DNA of 64,000 nt, taken from NCBI RefSeq assembly GCF_033568475.1, contig NC_133121.1:29867374-29931373 (forward strand), read 5' to 3'. The notes beneath the pieces were generated by a model. The model did no database searches. It saw only the letters and a list, made by a program, of their open reading frames with translations, and was not told the origin of the DNA. The stretch is from Henckelia pumila (lineage: Eukaryota > Streptophyta > Magnoliopsida > Lamiales > Gesneriaceae). The position numbers were made by a program, and so were the translations under genes. Below, in pieces: positions 32,601 to 44,271 of this stretch. Within the stretch, counting starts at the first letter, position 1, and the number at the start of each line of letters is the position of its first letter.

Positions 32601-34488
32601 CATCTCATCCATTGGATGAGTGCCACCTCATAGGTGGGCATGGAGGTGGGCACCGGAGGTGGGCAGCATAGCAAAACTCTATATATATATATATATATGT
32701 ATAGAGAGAGAGAGAGAGATTAGCTTCAATATATTTCAAGGTCACCTTGTCCCGTTAACTAGAATTAAAATGCAGAGACGTGAAAACAACCATGCTTCAT
32801 CTGGTTATAACTTCATAGAATAGACATTGGTTAAAATGGTTGATCTTCAATAAAGCTACGTCGGAAAATGTATGTTCCGACTTCTGCCTTTGCACTATGT
32901 CAACAGTTTCTTTTTTAACCCGCATGTTCAAATGTTGTCTAATACCTAAGCAAATGCCTAAACTACAATCAACATTAAACAGTGATGAAAAGCAGAAGCG
33001 TGTAAACAATGTGGCAAATTAGTTCAAAAGATATATATGTGAAAACCGCCAGCCAAGAGTGAATCACTCTCCTTGACTGGAACATTTTGCTGCTCATTTG
33101 AAGAAGTTAGATCACACGCAAAAGCCAATTTTATATCCAGTCATATCACAAGTCCAACAGTACAGTTTAAAATGTATGAAGGAATTCTACATCTCATGCA
33201 TTTTATTTCAAATCAAACCAATATAAAATGGCAGAACCTCTTGTAATACGACTCCAGAACAGATTAAAAATCAATTAAATGCAAACTTGAAGAAAAGGCA
33301 CAATTTACGCATAATATGATGACATTGCAGGTAAAAATTTACACCTTCGCCATGATTGACAGCACTTCGGAGTAAATTCTCTTGCTCTTGTATTTTTGCA
33401 GCTTGAACCTTATCGATTGTGGGGAGAACCGTTGGTCCCTGACGAGTACCGAAGTAAGCTTTCCGGGCATCAGCTATGATTTTCTCAGCACTTTCACAGG
33501 CAGCCCCAATCATATCGATTCTAGTCTTTATTTCTTAGTAATCAGATTGAGTTCAAATCCATATTGTGCAAGGAGAAATTGTAGTAGGTGGTATGCCTAC
33601 TCACTTTTAGCTTGTCGATTTGTGCAGCCACAGGTAGACCCCGCATACTTTGTAATAGCTGTTCTCTCTTTGTGTTGTCATCTGACTCCATTTCAGGCAA
33701 AAGCTTGGATGACAACATAACAGGTAGAACTGCATGTAATCATTTTCGTTAATGCTCGAAACTTTGGTTAGGCCAACTACTCTACTATAGGCTAGCTACT
33801 TATAGCTTCTATAGTGGCTTCCTGAATTATAGGATTGTATTCTGGCACGCAGATGATACCACAACTCACCTGTAGCCTCATTCTAGAATTCATTTTTCCC
33901 CTTGGTTTTTATTTTCTTATTAAATTCATTTTTGCAGACGTGATGCCAAAAGATGAAGTGATCTGCCAGCACTTTAGTTATCATAAAATAGTAAACCAAA
34001 ACATCTAATGATCACGGGCACTCTAATTTCAAGGGTGTAAAAAACTGGAGAGCGATGCTCATACGATACAACTACATAAAGGAAACATACCCGTAGCATT
34101 CTCAGCATTAACATTCTTAGGATGCACAACAAAAGCCTTAGAAACATTCTTAATATCTTCAACGATACTAAAAAGCTCCATATTGACCATCGAGAACTGT
34201 CCTAACGTATCTTGCCTGCAGGCATAAATTAAACCCCAAAATTCGATCGAGAAACTGTTTTTGGCTTGGTGAAACGAAAAGTAAATACCATCTGGGATCG
34301 GCATTCGTGCGAGCGAAGGATTCAAAGTCTTCTAGGATGCGAGTGATGGCTTTGAAGAGGGTGATGGCACGGGTTTTCACCGAGTCGAGGTTGAGCTGCT
34401 GCTGTACGGCGGAATTCAGGCGTTCCACCACCTTGGCCGGCGGTTGCTGTTGGTCTGGCATTCCTGCCCTAACCTGTCCTCCTTCCAT
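26687..34488 (-). CDS. MED8: Mediator complex subunit 8 (MED8), ten coding exons
   Basis: Host gene on the minus strand. Coding exons by eye: 34,289-34,488; 34,091-34,215; 33,605-33,729; 33,345-33,525; 32,103-32,210; 31,941-32,011; 31,153-31,434; 28,741-28,944; 26,904-26,958; 26,687-26,832. All introns are GT-AG and the phases fit, giving 1,497 bases and 498 residues with a TAA stop. Residues 20-70 (VVERLNSAVQQQLNLDSVKT, then RILEDFESFAR) and exons 2-4 (LGQFSMVNMELFSIVEDIKN, KKREQ-type region, AKIQEQENLL) match plant MED8, a head-module subunit of Mediator that links transcription factors to RNA polymerase II in the nucleus; in Arabidopsis it affects flowering and defence. The C-terminal third is Gln-rich (exon 7 has QQQSQQQQLQQQHQQRQ), as in other plant MED8. 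The start ATG at 34,488 is the first in frame. Its introns carry several mobile elements. No break is seen. Small exons 9 and 10 are the least certain. Confidence 0.9.
27867..28032. repeat. 83-bp tandem duplication with internal palindrome, MED8 intron 8
   Basis: Two almost identical 83-base units start at 27,867 and 27,950. Each has inverted arms, GTGGATATAATTATA and TATAACTATATCCAC, so each unit can fold into a hairpin. A further short inverted pair (CACTTCTAG / CTAGAAGTG) lies at the left edge. Confidence 0.85.
29111..29928. mobile_element. Non-autonomous hAT-type element in MED8 intron 7
   Basis: An 818-base element with terminal inverted repeats CATAGTTGTTAAGGGCG and CGCCTTTAACAACTATG, flanked by a perfect 8-base duplication GTTTATTC (29,103-29,110 and 29,929-29,936). 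The ends follow the hAT CANNG form. GC-rich subterminal AGGCGCA/GGCGCC repeats lie near both ends, with AT-rich filler between. No transposase. Confidence 0.9.
30509..31106. mobile_element. Second non-autonomous hAT-type element in MED8 intron 7
   Basis: A 598-base element with ends CAATGTTGTAAATGGCGG and CCGCCATTTAGAACACTG and a perfect 8-base duplication ATTGAAGG (30,501-30,508 and 31,107-31,114). Many GGCGG repeats lie near both ends. No coding capacity. It differs in sequence from the element at 29,111-29,928, though built the same way. Confidence 0.9.
31549..31660. repeat. 56-bp tandem duplication, MED8 intron 6
   Basis: Two copies of a 56-base unit starting GTAAAAGTAATAACTAAATC, at 31,549 and 31,605, differ by only a few bases. 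Nothing coding. Confidence 0.8.
32508..32680. mobile_element. Foldback MITE inside a TA microsatellite, MED8 intron 4
   Basis: A 173-base near-perfect inverted repeat: the left arm starts AGAGTTTTGATATGCTGCCC and the right arm ends GGGCAGCATAGCAAAACTCT, with arms of about 75 bases and a loop of about 20 bases. On both sides lie TA repeats (about 32,489-32,507 and 32,681-32,698), then an AG run. This is how MITEs that insert into TA tracts look. No coding capacity. Confidence 0.85.
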
Positions 34489-35696
34489 GGGTATTTTCAC
34501 AGGAAATTTAGAATTTTAACCTTGCCCAACTTCAATTTCAAAAAATTAAATTACAAAAATATCTTTTATTAAATTAAATAATTGTTAAAAATATTTGACT
34601 CACAAACCGGGCCGACAAATTTTAGAAAAATCCCGATCTTTCTCGATTTCCAACCCGTTCATGTCCCGAATTTTTCTCGTCCCGAACTTTTCTCGATCCG
34701 AGTGGTCGGGATTTTTTCCGACCCGATCAATTTTGGGATCGGGATCGAGATAGGCAACTCTACACTACGGGATTCCCGACCCGATACGAATATATAAATA
34801 ATATTTTTTAATAATATGTTTTAATTAAAAAAATAATTTTTTTTATAATTCTGTTTAAATATTAATTTTTATAATTATCTACAATATAATTATTTTTTAT
34901 ATTTATATTTATATTTTTTAATATTAACATTGAGTTATAAAATTTTATTTTTTTATTATTATGGATAATTATATGTTTTTATTGTATTAATCAAGTAGTT
35001 GTTTTAGTTTATTTGTAATGTACTAAGAAGAAGTTTTAGTTTTTTAATGTTTATATATAAAGAAATTTTAATTTATTTATAATGTACTAAGAAATTGTTT
35101 GAGTTTCTTCATAATTTTTTTAAAAAAAATCACAAAAAGTTTTTAAAAAAAAATTGTTCGGGATTACCCTCTCCCAACCCGACGAGATCCAGAACATTCG
35201 GGTCCCAATACTTTTCGGGTGCATGATCGAGAGAAAAAAAAAATCTCAATTCCTATCGGGACGGATCCCGACCCGATCTCACCCCTACACAAAACCTAAC
35301 AATTAAATTGAACCACTATCAATTAAATCGAACCTCTATCGATTATTAACGTTTAAAACTTAGAAGATCTCTCAATATCGTAAACCCTTCTTGAGTATCG
35401 CACTCCAGCAGCCATCTTCTTCCACCCACAACCTTCTTCTTCGAGAGCCCATCTTCTTCATCATCACACAACCATTGCTACTTATGATGTCTAATGAAAG
35501 AGTTCTTTTAAGTTTATTTACCTATTTTGTAAAAATATTGTGAAATTGGTTTGTAATAGTTTCTGGGTTGTGATATTTTGTCTAATTTGAAGATAAAGAT
35601 GATTTTTCCTAGTTCAATTTGAAATATATGTGATTTGCCCTAGTTTTCCTCGACTAGTTTTGGCTTATAGATGTTTTGGCTTATAGAGACCATTAG
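34489..35696. other. MED8 upstream region and GGGTCGGGAT-rich repeats
   Basis: The first bases must hold the MED8 promoter and 5' untranslated region; I see no sure TATA box. From 34,600 to 34,800 and 35,157 to 35,287 the sequence is dense in CCCGACCCGATC-type words around an AT-rich middle. Two segment ends look alike (GGCAACTCTACAC at about 34,765 and CACCCCTACAC at 35,288), which suggests hAT-like termini, but no full inverted pair or duplication could be fixed. No gene seen. Confidence 0.45.
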
Positions 35697-36236
35697 ATGG
35701 TTTTTGGAGACCTTTCAATGGTTTGGGATACTTTTTGCACTAGTTTATTTACATGTTTTGGCTTAGAAAATGATTCGATTATCTCAGATTCTGATACTAA
35801 GGATTGTGATGCTTGTATTCAAGGACAAGCATGTACTAAGAAAGATAATGAGAATGATGAGTTTTATAAACTAGTGTCTCAATTTGAGGATTTTAATATT
35901 AATGTTCTTGACAATAATAATATTTTAGAATTCCTTAAAATGATTAAGGATCTCAGTTTACGATCAAGTATCATTGATAAAATGGATAAAAATCCATCTA
36001 CTAGTAATAAGACAGATAGTCTTATTCATCCTACTTACACTAAGACAGAAGTCAAAAAACTTCTTAAACAGAAGTATGAAAACCAGAATCCAGTTACTAT
36101 TCAGGATTTAGTTCATGAGATTAATAATCTCATAAAAGAGATAAAAATTTTACAAAATGAAAATTTAGTTTTTCATAAACGTATCAATAAGATTGATAAA
36201 GGAAAAGATAAATTGTATGATCAAGGGAATTTTTAG
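35697..36236 (+). pseudogene. Pararetrovirus ORF, coat-to-protease linker-like region (copy A)
   Basis: A 179-residue frame with a cysteine cluster (CDACIQGQACTK), an acidic middle and a helical Lys/Glu/Asn-rich end with VTIQDLVHEINNLIKEIKIL. Such Cys-plus-coiled-coil stretches lie between coat and protease in polyproteins of some plant pararetroviruses. The placement just before a protease supports this. The N-terminal residues may not belong to it. It ends at a TAG; the same frame seems to go on after it. Confidence 0.5.
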
Positions 36237-36836
36237 GATACTGAAAATGATTATGATCAAGAAAATTATTTTCAAAAAATATGTATATTTGAAGGCAATC
36301 ACCTTTCTGTGTTAAGCATTTTAATATCTCAAAAATGGTATACTAGTATTACTTTTTTGATTGATAACTCTTATAAGAGAAATTTTATTACTATAATTGA
36401 TAGTGGTGCTGATTTAAAGAAGTCTTATACCTACAAAATATTTTCATAAGACTACTCATTTTTTTATCTCATGCAGGAGGAGAACCTCTTCATATAAATT
36501 ATAAATTACCTAGAGCTTATATTTGCAAGGATAAAAATTGTATTGTAACAAGATTTTTATTAGCTAAAAATATTTCTAGACAACTCATACTTGGTCTTCC
36601 TTTTATTTATAAATTTTATCCTTTAACTCACATAGATGAAAAAGGAATTACAGGTACCTTTGAAGGGAAACCTATTTCTTTTAAGTTCATAACAAAACCT
36701 ATTAATAGGGTTTTAAATGAATTACAAGATAAGATTGATAGAAAAAAATTTCATATAAATTCTTTAAAAAAAGAAGTAAATTCTTTAACTATTGAAGAAA
36801 AATTGAAAAATCCTAAATTACAGGAAAAAATTTAAT
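36237..36836 (+). pseudogene. Pararetrovirus aspartic protease region (copy A)
   Basis: Broken frames with the protease signature IIDSGAD near 36,400 and, downstream, a stretch around 36,580-36,610 resembling the LILGLPF motif of retroviral-type proteases. At least one frameshift (near 36,420) and a stop at about 36,834 break it. The protease would cut the viral polyprotein. Confidence 0.6.
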
Positions 36837-36978
36837 TTGTTCAAAACAAATTTTCTCTAGAAATATGTAATGATCACCCAAATGCTTTTTGGGATAGAAA
36901 AAAACATATTATTTTTCTTCCTTATGAGGATACTTTTGATGAAAAAGTATTCCTACCAAGGCTCGTCCTAATTATTAA

Positions 36979-38232
36979 ATGAATTCTGAATATTTAGAAT
37001 TATGTAAGAATGAGATAAAATCTTTATTAGATAAAAAATTAATAACTTCCTCTCAATCTCCTTGGTCTTGTATTAATTTTTATGTTAATAAGCATTCAGA
37101 GAAGGAAAGAGGAGTTCTCAGGTTAGTAATAAATTACAAACCTCTTAATAAAGTTTTAAAATGGATTAGGCATCCTATTCCTAACAAAAAAGATTTATTA
37201 GATAGACTTTTTAATGTTTTAATATTTTCAATTTTTGATTTAAAATCAGGATATTGACAGATTAAAATAAAAGAATCTGATAGATATAAAATTGTTTTTA
37301 ATGTTCCAATAGGACATTACGAATGGAGAGTTATGTCATTTGGTCTGAAGAATGCCCCTTCAGAATTCCAGCAAATTATGAATAATATTTTTTTTATTCT
37401 TTTGGTAATTTTATCATTGTTTATATTGATGATATTTTAGTCTTTTCTAAAGATATTGAATCTCATTTTAAACACTTGGAAATATTTAGAAAAGTGGTCA
37501 TTCAAAATGGTCTAGTTATATCAAAACCAAAAATGTCTTTATTTCAGACCAATATCAGATTTCTTGGTCATATGATAGAAAAGGTTGTATTATTCCTATA
37601 CATAGAAGTATAGAATTTGGTTCTAAATTTCCTGATGAAATAACTGATAAAACTCAGTTACAAAGATTTTTATGAAGTCTGAATTATATATCATCCTATA
37701 TTAAAAATCTTACCAATGATTCGGCTATTTTATATGATAGACATAAAAAAAATCTCTCTCATTGGACTATAGAACATACTGAGGCTGTTAGAAAAATTAA
37801 AGAAAAGGTTAAAAATCTTTCTTGTCTTATGCTGGCTAATCCCCAATGGGAAAAAAATTATTGAAACAGATGCCTCTGATATAGGTTTTGGAGAAATTCT
37901 TAAACAGGTTAGTCCTGATACAAAACAAGAATCTCTTGTTAGATTTTATTCTGAAAAATAAAATGATGCCCAGAAGAATTATGCTACAATAGCTAAAAAA
38001 ATTCTTGTTATTGTTAGATGTGTTTTAAAATTTCAAGATGATTTATACAATCAAAAATTTATTATTAAAACAGATTGTAAATCTGCTAAATTTATGTTTC
38101 AAAAAGATTTTAAGCATGATGTCTCTAAGAAAATGTTTGCTAGATGGCAAGCTTATTTAGCGCCTTTTGATTTTGAAATTATACATAAAAAGGTGAAGAT
38201 AATAATTTTCCTGATTTCTTAACACGAGAATA
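36979..38232 (+). pseudogene. Pararetrovirus reverse transcriptase and RNase H (copy A)
   Basis: RT motifs in order: SPWSCINFYVNKHSEKERG, LRLVINYKPLNKVL, IRHPIPNKKDLLDRLF, FDLKSGY (then a TGA at 37,255), the box MSFGLKNAPSEFQQIMN, and YIDD at 37,422-37,433 in a shifted frame. RNase H follows with ETDASDIGFG near 37,863, NYATIAKKIL near 37,978 and TDCKSAKFMFQ near 38,072. The KNAPSEFQ and VNKHSE motifs are Caulimoviridae-like rather than Gypsy. There are at least five breaks: TGA at 37,255, a frameshift near 37,390, one near 37,675, one near 37,855, and TAA near 37,960. Confidence 0.8.
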
Positions 38233-38238
38233 ATTGTC

Positions 38239-38804
38239 ATGATTACAGGTATAAGTAATCCTGGTAGGAAAAATTATTCCTCTTATAGAGGAAGAGGTGG
38301 AAGAAGAGAATCTCCTCGAATAATTGCTCAACATGGCAATAAGAAGCTTATAGCTCAGAATATTGCAAGTTCATCAGGGAGTCATACTCCAAAAGAAAAA
38401 TGATCAATTATATGATGAGTTTCAAGAATTTTTGAAACAAAAAAAAAGAAAAAGAGGGTAACATTCCTGAATCATCGGCATCATATGTCAATATTATGAA
38501 AGAAAATGAAAGTGATTCTCAATATATTGAGACTGAATATCAAGATTTGATTCTTCTCATAGAAGAAAAAGACATCCAATTGATGGAAACTCCGTGGACT
38601 ATCATGGAAAGATATTTATCTAACACATCATATGTGAATGGATCCCATAAACAAAGAGGATTTAATGAAAATCTCCTTTTGCCCACTAATACAGTGGAAA
38701 TTACTCATTTTTCTGTTAATACCCAACAACAAGGAGTTTATAACTTCTCAAAATTCATTGTTAAGAAGATCATATCTATTGAAGAATGGAAATATCTCCA
38801 CTAG
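38239..38804 (+). pseudogene. Unidentified ORFs downstream of RNase H (copy A)
   Basis: Two short frames. The first (38,239-38,403) is basic and has an RGRGG box, as in RNA-binding proteins. The second (38,496-38,804, 102 residues) is acidic at its start and contains ETPWTIMERYLSN. Position after RNase H is where some pararetroviruses encode a transactivator-type protein, but I see no motif that proves it. A frameshift near 38,400 separates the two. Confidence 0.4.
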
Positions 38805-38819
38805 TTGAGAAAGAATTTT

Positions 38820-39574
38820 TTAACAATAAAATGAATTTTAAATTCAATTATTGGGACTATGTAGAAGGTTTTAATAAAACCTTATTTTATTAAAATAAAA
38901 AAAGAAAACATTCGTGGTTTTTAAAATTCTGCGAAAATGTTTTTCATCATCCAGTTCTTAACTGGTTTTTCGACTGGTGGAAGATATTTGATCCGTCGAC
39001 GAAAATTTTGCCTGAAATCCTTAAAGGATTAATGGAAGAATAGATTGGTTGTTCTCCAAAAATTCAAGAATCATCCTCACAAACTATTGAGGGCAAGGCA
39101 ACTTGCATTTTATTTATTGAATTTGGCATTCCATGGATTTGGAAATGGAAGCCTCAATCAGGTTATACAGACAGAGGAATTCCTTGTCTTTGGAGAAAGA
39201 GTTTAACAAAATTCTGGGAAAAAATGATGAGAGAAGACCCAGAAACAGGAAAAATATATGTTGATGAAACCATTCAAAATATTGATGAAAAAATCAAAGC
39301 TTATAAGCTTGATTTGGAGAATAAAAAAGAGAAAGAGACTCCTAGTCCCTTCAAAATTATTACTCAAAAATATTCAGAGATTTATTCAAAAGAAAAAATG
39401 ATCGAGTTATATCTTGAAGAAATGAAGAAAGATTTATGCACGAATCTTTCCTACTCATATTCAAAATCAGATACTTCTATGGCTTCAGAATCAAGTGAAA
39501 CTAAATTTCATCGTCAAATGTTACAGGATGCGCAAGATCCCGAGGAAGAAATTATAGACTTTTTCATTAATTGA
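38820..39574 (+). pseudogene. Unidentified Trp-rich and Lys/Glu-rich ORF (copy A)
   Basis: The first half holds stops but keeps Trp-rich segments (HSWFLKFCENVFHHPVLNWF, then FGIPWIWKWKPQ). The second half (39,224-39,574) is a clean 116-residue frame, rich in Lys and Glu, ending acidic (EEEIIDFF). I do not recognise it with certainty. The Trp-rich block looks conserved rather than random. It may be the last large ORF before the viral non-coding region. Confidence 0.4.
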
Positions 39575-39775
39575 AAAAAGTCTTTAATTCTTTAAAAGAG
39601 TCACTAAAAGAAAATATTAAAAAGAGTGGTTTATAATGGACGAACACAATGATATTTGTCCAAGATGCTTCTGCTATATACAGTGGATTTTTTTTTATGA
39701 TCAAATCATTATTGAAAGCCATGATAAGAGGCAGAAAAGTATTAAAGAAAATTACTCTTATCCACAAAAGAAAAG

Positions 39776-42700
39776 TGTTAGGATCGAAAATACGTGTGTA
39801 GAGGGGGGGTGAATACACACTAAAAAATATTTTAGAGCTACAATAGCTCGTTCTTGAAATGTTCAAAAATAAACCGAGCACCGATGAATTATATCGAGTT
39901 TGGTTTTCAAACCAAGCGGAATACACTCGAAATAATCCTTCGTAGAAACCGAATAAACATTTTGAAAGTCATTTTAAAAGATGCAAGTTCAAATGACAAA
40001 AACAGTTTGGTTGAAATATTTTATCAAACACTTTGTATGCTATATTTTGGTATATGAAGAACACATAAAATGCTTCAACAATGCATCTTAAAACAGTGGC
40101 AATAATAATGTAAGTGTGATAAACAAATAGACACGAATTTGTTTATGGATGTTCGGAGCTCAATCTCCTACGTCACCCCTTCTTCCACCTCGGAAGGATC
40201 CACTAGAAGACTTTGATTTATACAAACCCATTTGCACAAACCCAATCCAATTTAGGACTTATCCAATGCCTAAACAAGAACTCCTAGCCACTCTCGATCG
40301 TAGGCCTCAACCTCACAATCCGCATAATGTTTTACGTCTTTATGCCAAGACTACAAACACAATGTTCAATGTCTTTGTGCTAAGACTTTTCACTCAACTA
40401 ATCTATGAATACATCTCTCGAATATGTGAGTGAGTTGGGTGTGAAGAACTAAGGCTTCTCACACTCAAGAATTCTGATGATGTTCTTCACATCTTGGGCT
40501 TTGCTCTCAACTAGCCAATTTCTTCATATAGGTTGCCCACACTTTGAATCTCATGACCAAGCTTGTGTTTGATCTTAAAAGTGTTGTATTTATAAGCTCC
40601 AAGAATGATTTGAACGTTAGATTCAATAATATGATCGTTTGGGATGTTTCTGGACACTTTCTGAAGTTGCAACGGTCATATTTGAGTTGCTATCCATTTT
40701 CTGAAGTTGAGCTGATTTTATTGTTCATCGGACTGGTTTGACCGATTCGATCTGGTCAAACTCATCTAGTCTGGTCAAGCTTTGATCTGGTCGAGCTTTG
40801 ATCTGTTCTGGTTCAATTGATCTGGTTAGAGCAACTTCGATCTAGTCTTCTTTACTTGATCTGGTTTGGCCATGTTTGATCTGATCTGTTCATTTGATTG
40901 TAGCTCTTGATTCACTGATTTCTGGGCATGGTGATGAACATAAAAGTTGTAGATCTTTCTCTTGGATTTCTACGGAATCAAGAATCGCTCGATTTCGAGT
41001 TCGTATGAGAGAGATATACTTGAATTACTAAGTTGTGTCAGAAATTCTGTTCTGCAGAATTTTTGTGCAGATCTTGAAACTTCATCCTGCTTTATCTGCT
41101 TCTTACACTCCGATTCAGATTGAGCTTCTTGAAGATGATTTGTAGTTCATTGTCTTATATTCGTAACTCATACTGAATCATCCTGTTTGGATAAGCGAGC
41201 TGTAAGTTATGGCTAAAATACCAGAGCTGGTCTGTTTGATCTGGTTGCTATAGCTTTGATCCGATTCGCATCTAGCTCGATGTTGCGACCACTTTTCACC
41301 TTTATAACGTCCGAATTAACTCATATGTCCTGAGACATGACTTGTAGATATTTAAGTAATATTTCCAACCGTTTTTGCCTCAAGTCATTTGGATCACCGA
41401 GCTATGCGATATGATCAATTTACTGAACTGCACCAGCTTGAGTTATTTGATTTCCAGCTCAAAGACTTCCAACTTTGATCTACTATCTACAACACTAGAT
41501 GAAATATGTTATAAACATAATAACAAGTTTTGTTATCATCAAAATCAAGATTGCTTGTGTTTCACAACCCAACAATCTCCCTCTTTTTGATGATCACAAA
41601 ACTTGGATAAAAATATGAACATTATTTTTATCTAACATATTTCTCCCCCTTTTTGTGTGAATCAAAAAAGTGTATTTTAAGCAAAAGATTTTCTCCCCCT
41701 TAAAACTATAATTAGCTCTCCCCCTATATTTTTGAAACTTTAAAATCGATAAAACTAGAGGGATAACTAAACGACATTTTTAAAAAAAAAATACAATGCA
41801 CAACAAATAAACAAGTTGACAAATAACAAGCTTCATCAAGATTGAACCAAATTATCTCAAACTATCAAGCAACACAAAATCAAGATTGACATGCCAACTG
41901 AAATATTCATGAAGCATTTAAGCGTCCCTTTAGTCACTAAGCACAACCACAATTGTAAGGGAGATGACTAGACATTCTTAATTCAAGACATGCTAGCACA
42001 AGTAGAATATCAAGATGACAATCAAACTCAAAAGCTCTTCTAAAGCTAATTTAGAATGAGTGTACCAAGTTTTCTTGATGATGTGTGACTGAAATTTGAG
42101 TTTCTTTGTCCCTTCTATTGATGAGTGCAATATCTTTGAGCTTTTTGACAAAAACACCAACTCTATGTCCATTTCCAGTTTCTGCCGCAGCACGCATGGT
42201 CTGACTTCAACGAATAAACTGCATTTTTTGGCGCATGACCAGCCTTCAAATTTTATACCGCTGCGATCCTCTACGAGTCTAGTTTGCAACGCAAAAAGGG
42301 GTTTTTCGTTTGGACAATCGAGCAAAGAGTTATGCCATTTTTCCCAAAGTCGCTTCAAGCTGTCAAAAATTATCAACTATGCATATATGTGTTAGAAAAT
42401 CTCAAAAACGAAATTTTGAAGATAAAATCAGTTTCATATGCTCTTTCAAGAACAACCGGTTTGATACCAATTGTTAGGATCGAAAATACGTGTGTAGAGG
42501 GGGGGTGAATACACACTAAAAAATATTTTAGAGCTACAATAGCTCGTTCTTGAAATGTTCAAAAATAAACCGAGCACCGATGAATTATATCGAGTTTGGT
42601 TTTCAAACCAAGCGGAATACACTCGAAATAATCCTTCGTAGAAACCGAATAAACATTTTGAAAGTCATTTTAAAAGATGCAAGTTCAAATGACAAAAACA

Positions 42701-44271
42701 GTTTGGTTGAAACATTTTATCAAACACTTTGTATGCTATATTTTGGTTTATGAAGAACACATAAAATGCTTCAACAATGCATCTTAAAACAGTGGCAATA
42801 ATAATGTAAGTGCGATAAACAAATAGACACGAATTTGTTTATGGATGTTCGGAGCTCAATCTCCTACGTCACCCCTTCTTCCACCTCGAAAGGATCCATT
42901 AGAAGACTTTGATTTATACAAACCCATTTGCACAAACCCAATCCAATTTAGGACTTATCCAATGCCTAAACAAGAACTCCTAGCCACTCTCGATCGTAGG
43001 TCTCAACCTCACAATCCGCATAATGTTTTACGTCTTTATGCCAAGACTACAAACACAATGTTTAATGTCTTTGTGTTAAGACTTTTCACTCAACTAATCT
43101 ATGAATACATCTCTCGAATATGTGAGTGATTTGGGTGTGAAGAACTAAGGCTGCTCACGCTCAAGAATTCTGATGATGTTCTTCACACCTTGGGCTTTGC
43201 TCTTAACTAGCCAATTTCTTCATATAGGCTACCCACACTTTGAATCTCATGACCAAGCTTGTGTTTGATCTTAAAAGTGTTGTATTTATAAGCTCCAAGA
43301 ATGATTTGAACGTTAGATTCAATAATATGACCGTTTGGGATGTTTCTGGACACTTTCTGAAGTTGCAACGGTCATATTTGAGTTGCTGTCCATTTTCTGA
43401 AGTTGAGCTGATTTTACTATTCATCGGACTGGTTTGACCGATTCGATCTGGTCAAACTCATCTAGTCTGGTCAAGCTTTGATCTGGTCGAGCTTTGATCT
43501 GTTCTGGTTCAATTGATCTGGTTAGAGCAACTTCGATCTAGTCTTCTTCACTTGATCTGGTTTGGCCATGTTTGATTTGATCTGTTCATTTGATTGTAGC
43601 TCTTGATTCACTGATTTCTGGGCATGGTGATGAACATAAAAGTTGTAGATATTTCTCTTGGATTTCCACGGAATCAAGAATCGCTCGATTTCGAGTTCGT
43701 ATGAGAGAGATATACTTGAATAACTAAGCTGTGTCAGAAATTCTGTTCTGCAGAATTTCTGTGCAGATCTTGAAACTTCATCCTGCTTTATCTGCTTCTT
43801 ACACTCCGATTCAGATTGAGCTTCTTGAAGATGATTTGTAGTTCATTGTCTTAGATTCGTAACGCATACTGAATCATCCTGTTTGGGTAAGCGAGCTGTA
43901 AGTTATGGCTAAAATACCAGAGCTGGTCTGTTTGATCTGGTTGCTATAACTTTGATCCGATTCGCATCTAACTTGATGTTGGGACCACTTTTTCACCTTG
44001 ATAACTTCCGAATTAACTCATATGGCCTGAGACATGACTTGTAGATATTTAAGTAATCTTTCCAACCGTTTTGGCCTCAAGTCATTTGGTTCACCGAGCT
44101 ATGCGATATGATCAATTTACTGAACTGCACCAGCTTGAGTTATTTGATTTCCAGCTCAAAAACTTCCAACTTTGATCTACTATCTACAACACTAGATGAA
44201 ATATGTTATAAACATAATAACAAGTTTTGTTATCATCAAAATCAAGATTGCTTGTGTTTCACAACCCAACA
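39776..44271 (-). mobile_element. Non-autonomous LTR retrotransposon with 1.8-kb LTRs and 0.9-kb non-coding interior
   Basis: LTRs at 39,776-41,574 (1,799 bases) and 42,472-44,271 (1,800 bases) are near-identical; I count about a dozen differences in the first 700 bases. Both run from TGTTAGGATCG to CAACCCAACA. A perfect duplication AAAAG flanks the element (39,771-39,775 and 44,272-44,276). Between the LTRs lie only 897 bases. On the minus strand the interior starts with TGGTATCAAACC, a weak primer-site match, and ends with a purine-rich tract AAAAAGAGGGAGAT, so the element is read on the minus strand. No gag or pol is present. ORFs in the LTRs occur in pairs and are not genes; a 127-codon minus ORF in the interior (41,993-42,376) shows no known domain. 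Confidence 0.92.

Noticed and set aside
34307..34519. Plus-strand ORF over the first MED8 exon
   Set aside because: Starts with GTG and runs antisense to a well-supported exon.
34600..35287. A complete hAT MITE between MED8 and pararetrovirus A
   Set aside because: The CCCGACCCGATC-rich blocks look like hAT subterminal repeats, but I could not find two inverted ends with a shared duplication.
39854..43437. Paired ORFs at 39,854/42,550, 40,149/42,845 and 40,544/43,240
   Set aside because: Both members of each pair come from the same position in the two LTRs of one element. They are repeats, not paralogous genes.
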